A DNA stretch of 64,000 bases, taken from the NCBI RefSeq assembly GCF_014358075.1, contig NZ_JACONT010000002.1, forward strand, positions 124,001 through 188,000, given 5' to 3'. This document shows, piece after piece, positions 62,290-64,000 of the stretch. The translations under genes and the position numbers were made by a program. This DNA is from Sphingomonas albertensis. GTDB taxonomy: Bacteria > Pseudomonadota > Alphaproteobacteria > Sphingomonadales > Sphingomonadaceae. The notes beneath the pieces are model-generated. The model was not told where the DNA came from. It searched no databases and saw only the letters and a program-made list of their open reading frames with translations. How positions within the stretch are numbered: position 1 is the stretch's first letter; every line of letters starts with the position of its first letter.

Positions 62290-62428
62290 ACGAAATCGCT
62301 ATAGCGCCACGCTTCGCGAGCGTCAGGCCGCATGGGTTGCTTCAGGCGGCCGGCATTCATGTCGGTTGCCGAGTTCCGTGTCCGGGCGTACTCAGAGCCC
62401 CGACCTTTAGATTGAACAAGGTGCCGAA

Positions 62429-62608
62429 ATGGCCGTCCCCAAAAGAAAAACCTCGCCCTCCAAGCGCGGCATGCGCCGTGGCCACGACTCGCTCACGATC
62501 GCGTCTTTCCAGGAATGCCCGAACTGCGGCGAACTGAAGCGCCCGCACAACCTCTGCGGCTCATGCGGCCATTACAATGGTCGTGAAATCCTCTCGGTCG
62601 AGGGTTGA
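62429..62608 (+). CDS. rpmF: 50S ribosomal protein L32
   Basis: 59 residues beginning [20 protein letters not shown]. It has the zinc-binding four-cysteine pattern CPNC...CGSC, i.e. the C-plus form, in contrast to the zinc-free L33 at 31171. Encoded at the head of the conserved rpmF-plsX-fabH cluster, 35 bp before plsX. Confidence 0.97.
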   Translation: MAVPKRKTSPSKRGMRRGHDSLTIASFQECPNCGELKRPHNLCGSCGHYNGREILSVEG

Positions 62609-62643
62609 GGTCGCAAGCCTCTAACTTGAACGAAGGATAGCGA

Positions 62644-63672
62644 ATGCCCGACAGCGGCTGGATCGCGGTCGATGCGATGGGTGGCGATGACGGGCTGGCA
62701 GTAATGCTCGCCGGTGTCGCCCTCGCGCGTCATCAATTCGAGGGCATGCGCTTCCTGCTGGTCGGCGACGAAGCTGCGATTCGCGAGGGGCTCAAGGCTC
62801 ATCCGAACCTGTCGCAGCATTCGGAGATCGTCCACGCGCCGGAAGTCGTCGGGTCGAGCGAAAAGCCGACTCAGGCGATTCGTCGCGCCAAGAAGACCTC
62901 GATGGGCATCGCGATCGACCTGGTGAAACAGGGTCGCGCCGCCGCCGCGGTGTCGTCGGGCAATACCGGCGCACTGATGGCGATGGCGAAGCTGTCGTTG
63001 CGGATGCTGCCCGGGATCGACCGGCCGGCACTCGCGGCGCGTCTGCCGACGCTCGGCGATACCGACATGGTGATGCTCGACCTCGGCGCGAACACCGAGT
63101 GCGACGCGCGCAACCTCGTCCAGTTCGCGATCATGGGCGCCGCCTATGCGCGCACCGCACTCGACATCCCGCATCCTCGTGTGGCGCTGCTCAACATCGG
63201 CAGCGAAGACATGAAGGGCACGGACGAGATCCGCGATGCGGCCGCGCAATTGCGGGCGACGCCAGCGGTCGACATGCAGTTCAACGGCTTCATCGAGGGC
63301 GACCGACTGTCGCGCGGTGAAGTCGACGTGGTCGTGTGCGACGGCTTCTCGGGCAACATCGCGCTGAAGACCGCCGAGGGCACCGCGCGATTCGTCGCCG
63401 ACCTGCTCAAGCGCGCGTTCCGGAGCTCGGTGCGCTCGAAGCTCGGCTTCCTGATCTCGCGGCCCGCGACCGAGTTGCTGCGCGATCATCTCGATCCGAA
63501 CAATCACAACGGTGCGGTGTTTCTTGGGCTAAACGGCATCGTCGTGAAGAGTCACGGCGGCGCGACCGATCGCGGCGTCGCGACCGCGATCGGCAATGCC
63601 GCCAAGATGGTCCGCAACGATCTGATCCGGCGGATCGCCGACGATCTTGGCAGCGTGGAGAAGGCGGCATGA
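62644..63672 (+). CDS. plsX: Phosphate acyltransferase PlsX
   Basis: 342 residues. [18 protein letters not shown] at the start, [45 protein letters not shown] and the C-terminal [13 protein letters not shown] are family hallmarks. Makes acyl-phosphate from acyl-ACP for phosphatidic acid synthesis. AAGGA is 6 nt before the ATG; its stop overlaps the fabH start by ATGA. Confidence 0.97.
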   Translation: MPDSGWIAVDAMGGDDGLAVMLAGVALARHQFEGMRFLLVGDEAAIREGLKAHPNLSQHSEIVHAPEVVGSSEKPTQAIRRAKKTSMGIAIDLVKQGRAAAAVSSGNTGALMAMAKLSLRMLPGIDRPALAARLPTLGDTDMVMLDLGANTECDARNLVQFAIMGAAYARTALDIPHPRVALLNIGSEDMKGTDEIRDAAAQLRATPAVDMQFNGFIEGDRLSRGEVDVVVCDGFSGNIALKTAEGTARFVADLLKRAFRSSVRSKLGFLISRPATELLRDHLDPNNHNGAVFLGLNGIVVKSHGGATDRGVATAIGNAAKMVRNDLIRRIADDLGSVEKAA

Positions 63673-64000
63673 TCCGTTCGGTCGTCATCGGCACCGGCTC
63701 GGCCCTGCCCGCTCGTCGCGTTTCCAACGCCGAGCTCGCGGAACAGGTCGACACCAGCGACGAGTGGATCGTCGAGCGCACCGGCATCCGCTTCCGCCAC
63801 ATCGCCGGCGAAGGCGAGACGACCGCGACTCTCGCCGCAGACGCGTGCCGCACTGCTTTGACCGCCGCCGGTATCGACGCACAGGACATCGACCTGATCG
63901 TGCTCGCGACCGCGACCCCCGACCAGACCTTCCCCGCCAGCGCCACCAAGGTCCAGGCGATGCTCGGCATCGACGACTGTGTCGCGTTCGACGTCGCCGC
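63669..64000 (+). CDS. fabH: 3-oxoacyl-ACP synthase III (partial)
   Basis: 110 codons are visible before the right edge. [36 protein letters not shown] and [14 protein letters not shown] define FabH; the visible part stops at CVAFDVAA, just before the active-site Cys. Starts fatty acid synthesis by condensing acetyl-CoA with malonyl-ACP. Confidence 0.95.
   Translation, partial: MIRSVVIGTGSALPARRVSNAELAEQVDTSDEWIVERTGIRFRHIAGEGETTATLAADACRTALTAAGIDAQDIDLIVLATATPDQTFPASATKVQAMLGIDDCVAFDVA

Overview
The window is chromosomal DNA from a high-GC alphaproteobacterium, most likely Sphingomonas or a close relative. Signs of this are the TonB-receptor-centred glycan locus, the rnd-lptC-lptA-lptB-rpoN and rpmF-plsX-fabH gene orders, DUF3572 and DUF1328 proteins, EcfG-type promoter candidates and many GC-rich palindromic intergenic repeats. 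Nearly all of it is coding. I found no rRNA, tRNA, CRISPR array, phage gene or transposase.

Positions 1-15960 form a carbohydrate and glycoprotein utilisation locus. One leftward unit has a TonB-dependent receptor, a GH2 beta-galactosidase and a DPP-IV-type peptidase. A second leftward unit has a GH127 beta-L-arabinofuranosidase, an Ldh_2-type dehydrogenase and a DUF885 protein that leaves the window. A secreted DUF5695-like protein is transcribed divergently from GH127. The same unusual AT-rich motif lies in front of the receptor gene and in the GH127/DUF5695 divergent region, which suggests one local regulator. Positions 16141-22728 hold an MFS exporter, a flavin reductase-like protein, a cytochrome b561 with a periplasmic molybdopterin oxidoreductase, a cyclopropane fatty acid synthase, an EF-hand protein and argG. 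Positions 22767-28787 hold three polytopic GT-C-like membrane proteins, two of them tandem paralogues, and a FemAB/GNAT-like protein.

Positions 28865-37506 contain RidA, a HAD hydrolase, DUF3572, a DivK-like receiver, rpmG, a divergent GDT1-like transporter, Dps and DUF1328 (both behind EcfG-like promoters), a DUF6265 lipocalin-like protein, an ATP-dependent DNA ligase, a VirJ-domain esterase and a glutaminyl cyclotransferase. Positions 37540-43102 hold a glycine-rich double cold-shock protein and, divergently, RNase D, the LPS transport genes lptC, lptA and lptB, and rpoN. Positions 43223-54733 hold an S10 peptidase-like protein, the ligase-associated exonuclease and Lhr helicase, a double-domain retropepsin, an M20 peptidase, the Kup potassium transporter and the ligase-associated phosphoesterase. 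The whole Lhr/Exo/Lig/MPE DNA-repair set is therefore present but split into three places. Positions 54896-64000 carry msrA, a 48-residue membrane peptide, an aspartate aminotransferase, a pabB-pabC fusion, an MBL-fold hydrolase, an M28 peptidase, a MAPEG protein and rpmF-plsX-fabH, with fabH cut by the right edge.
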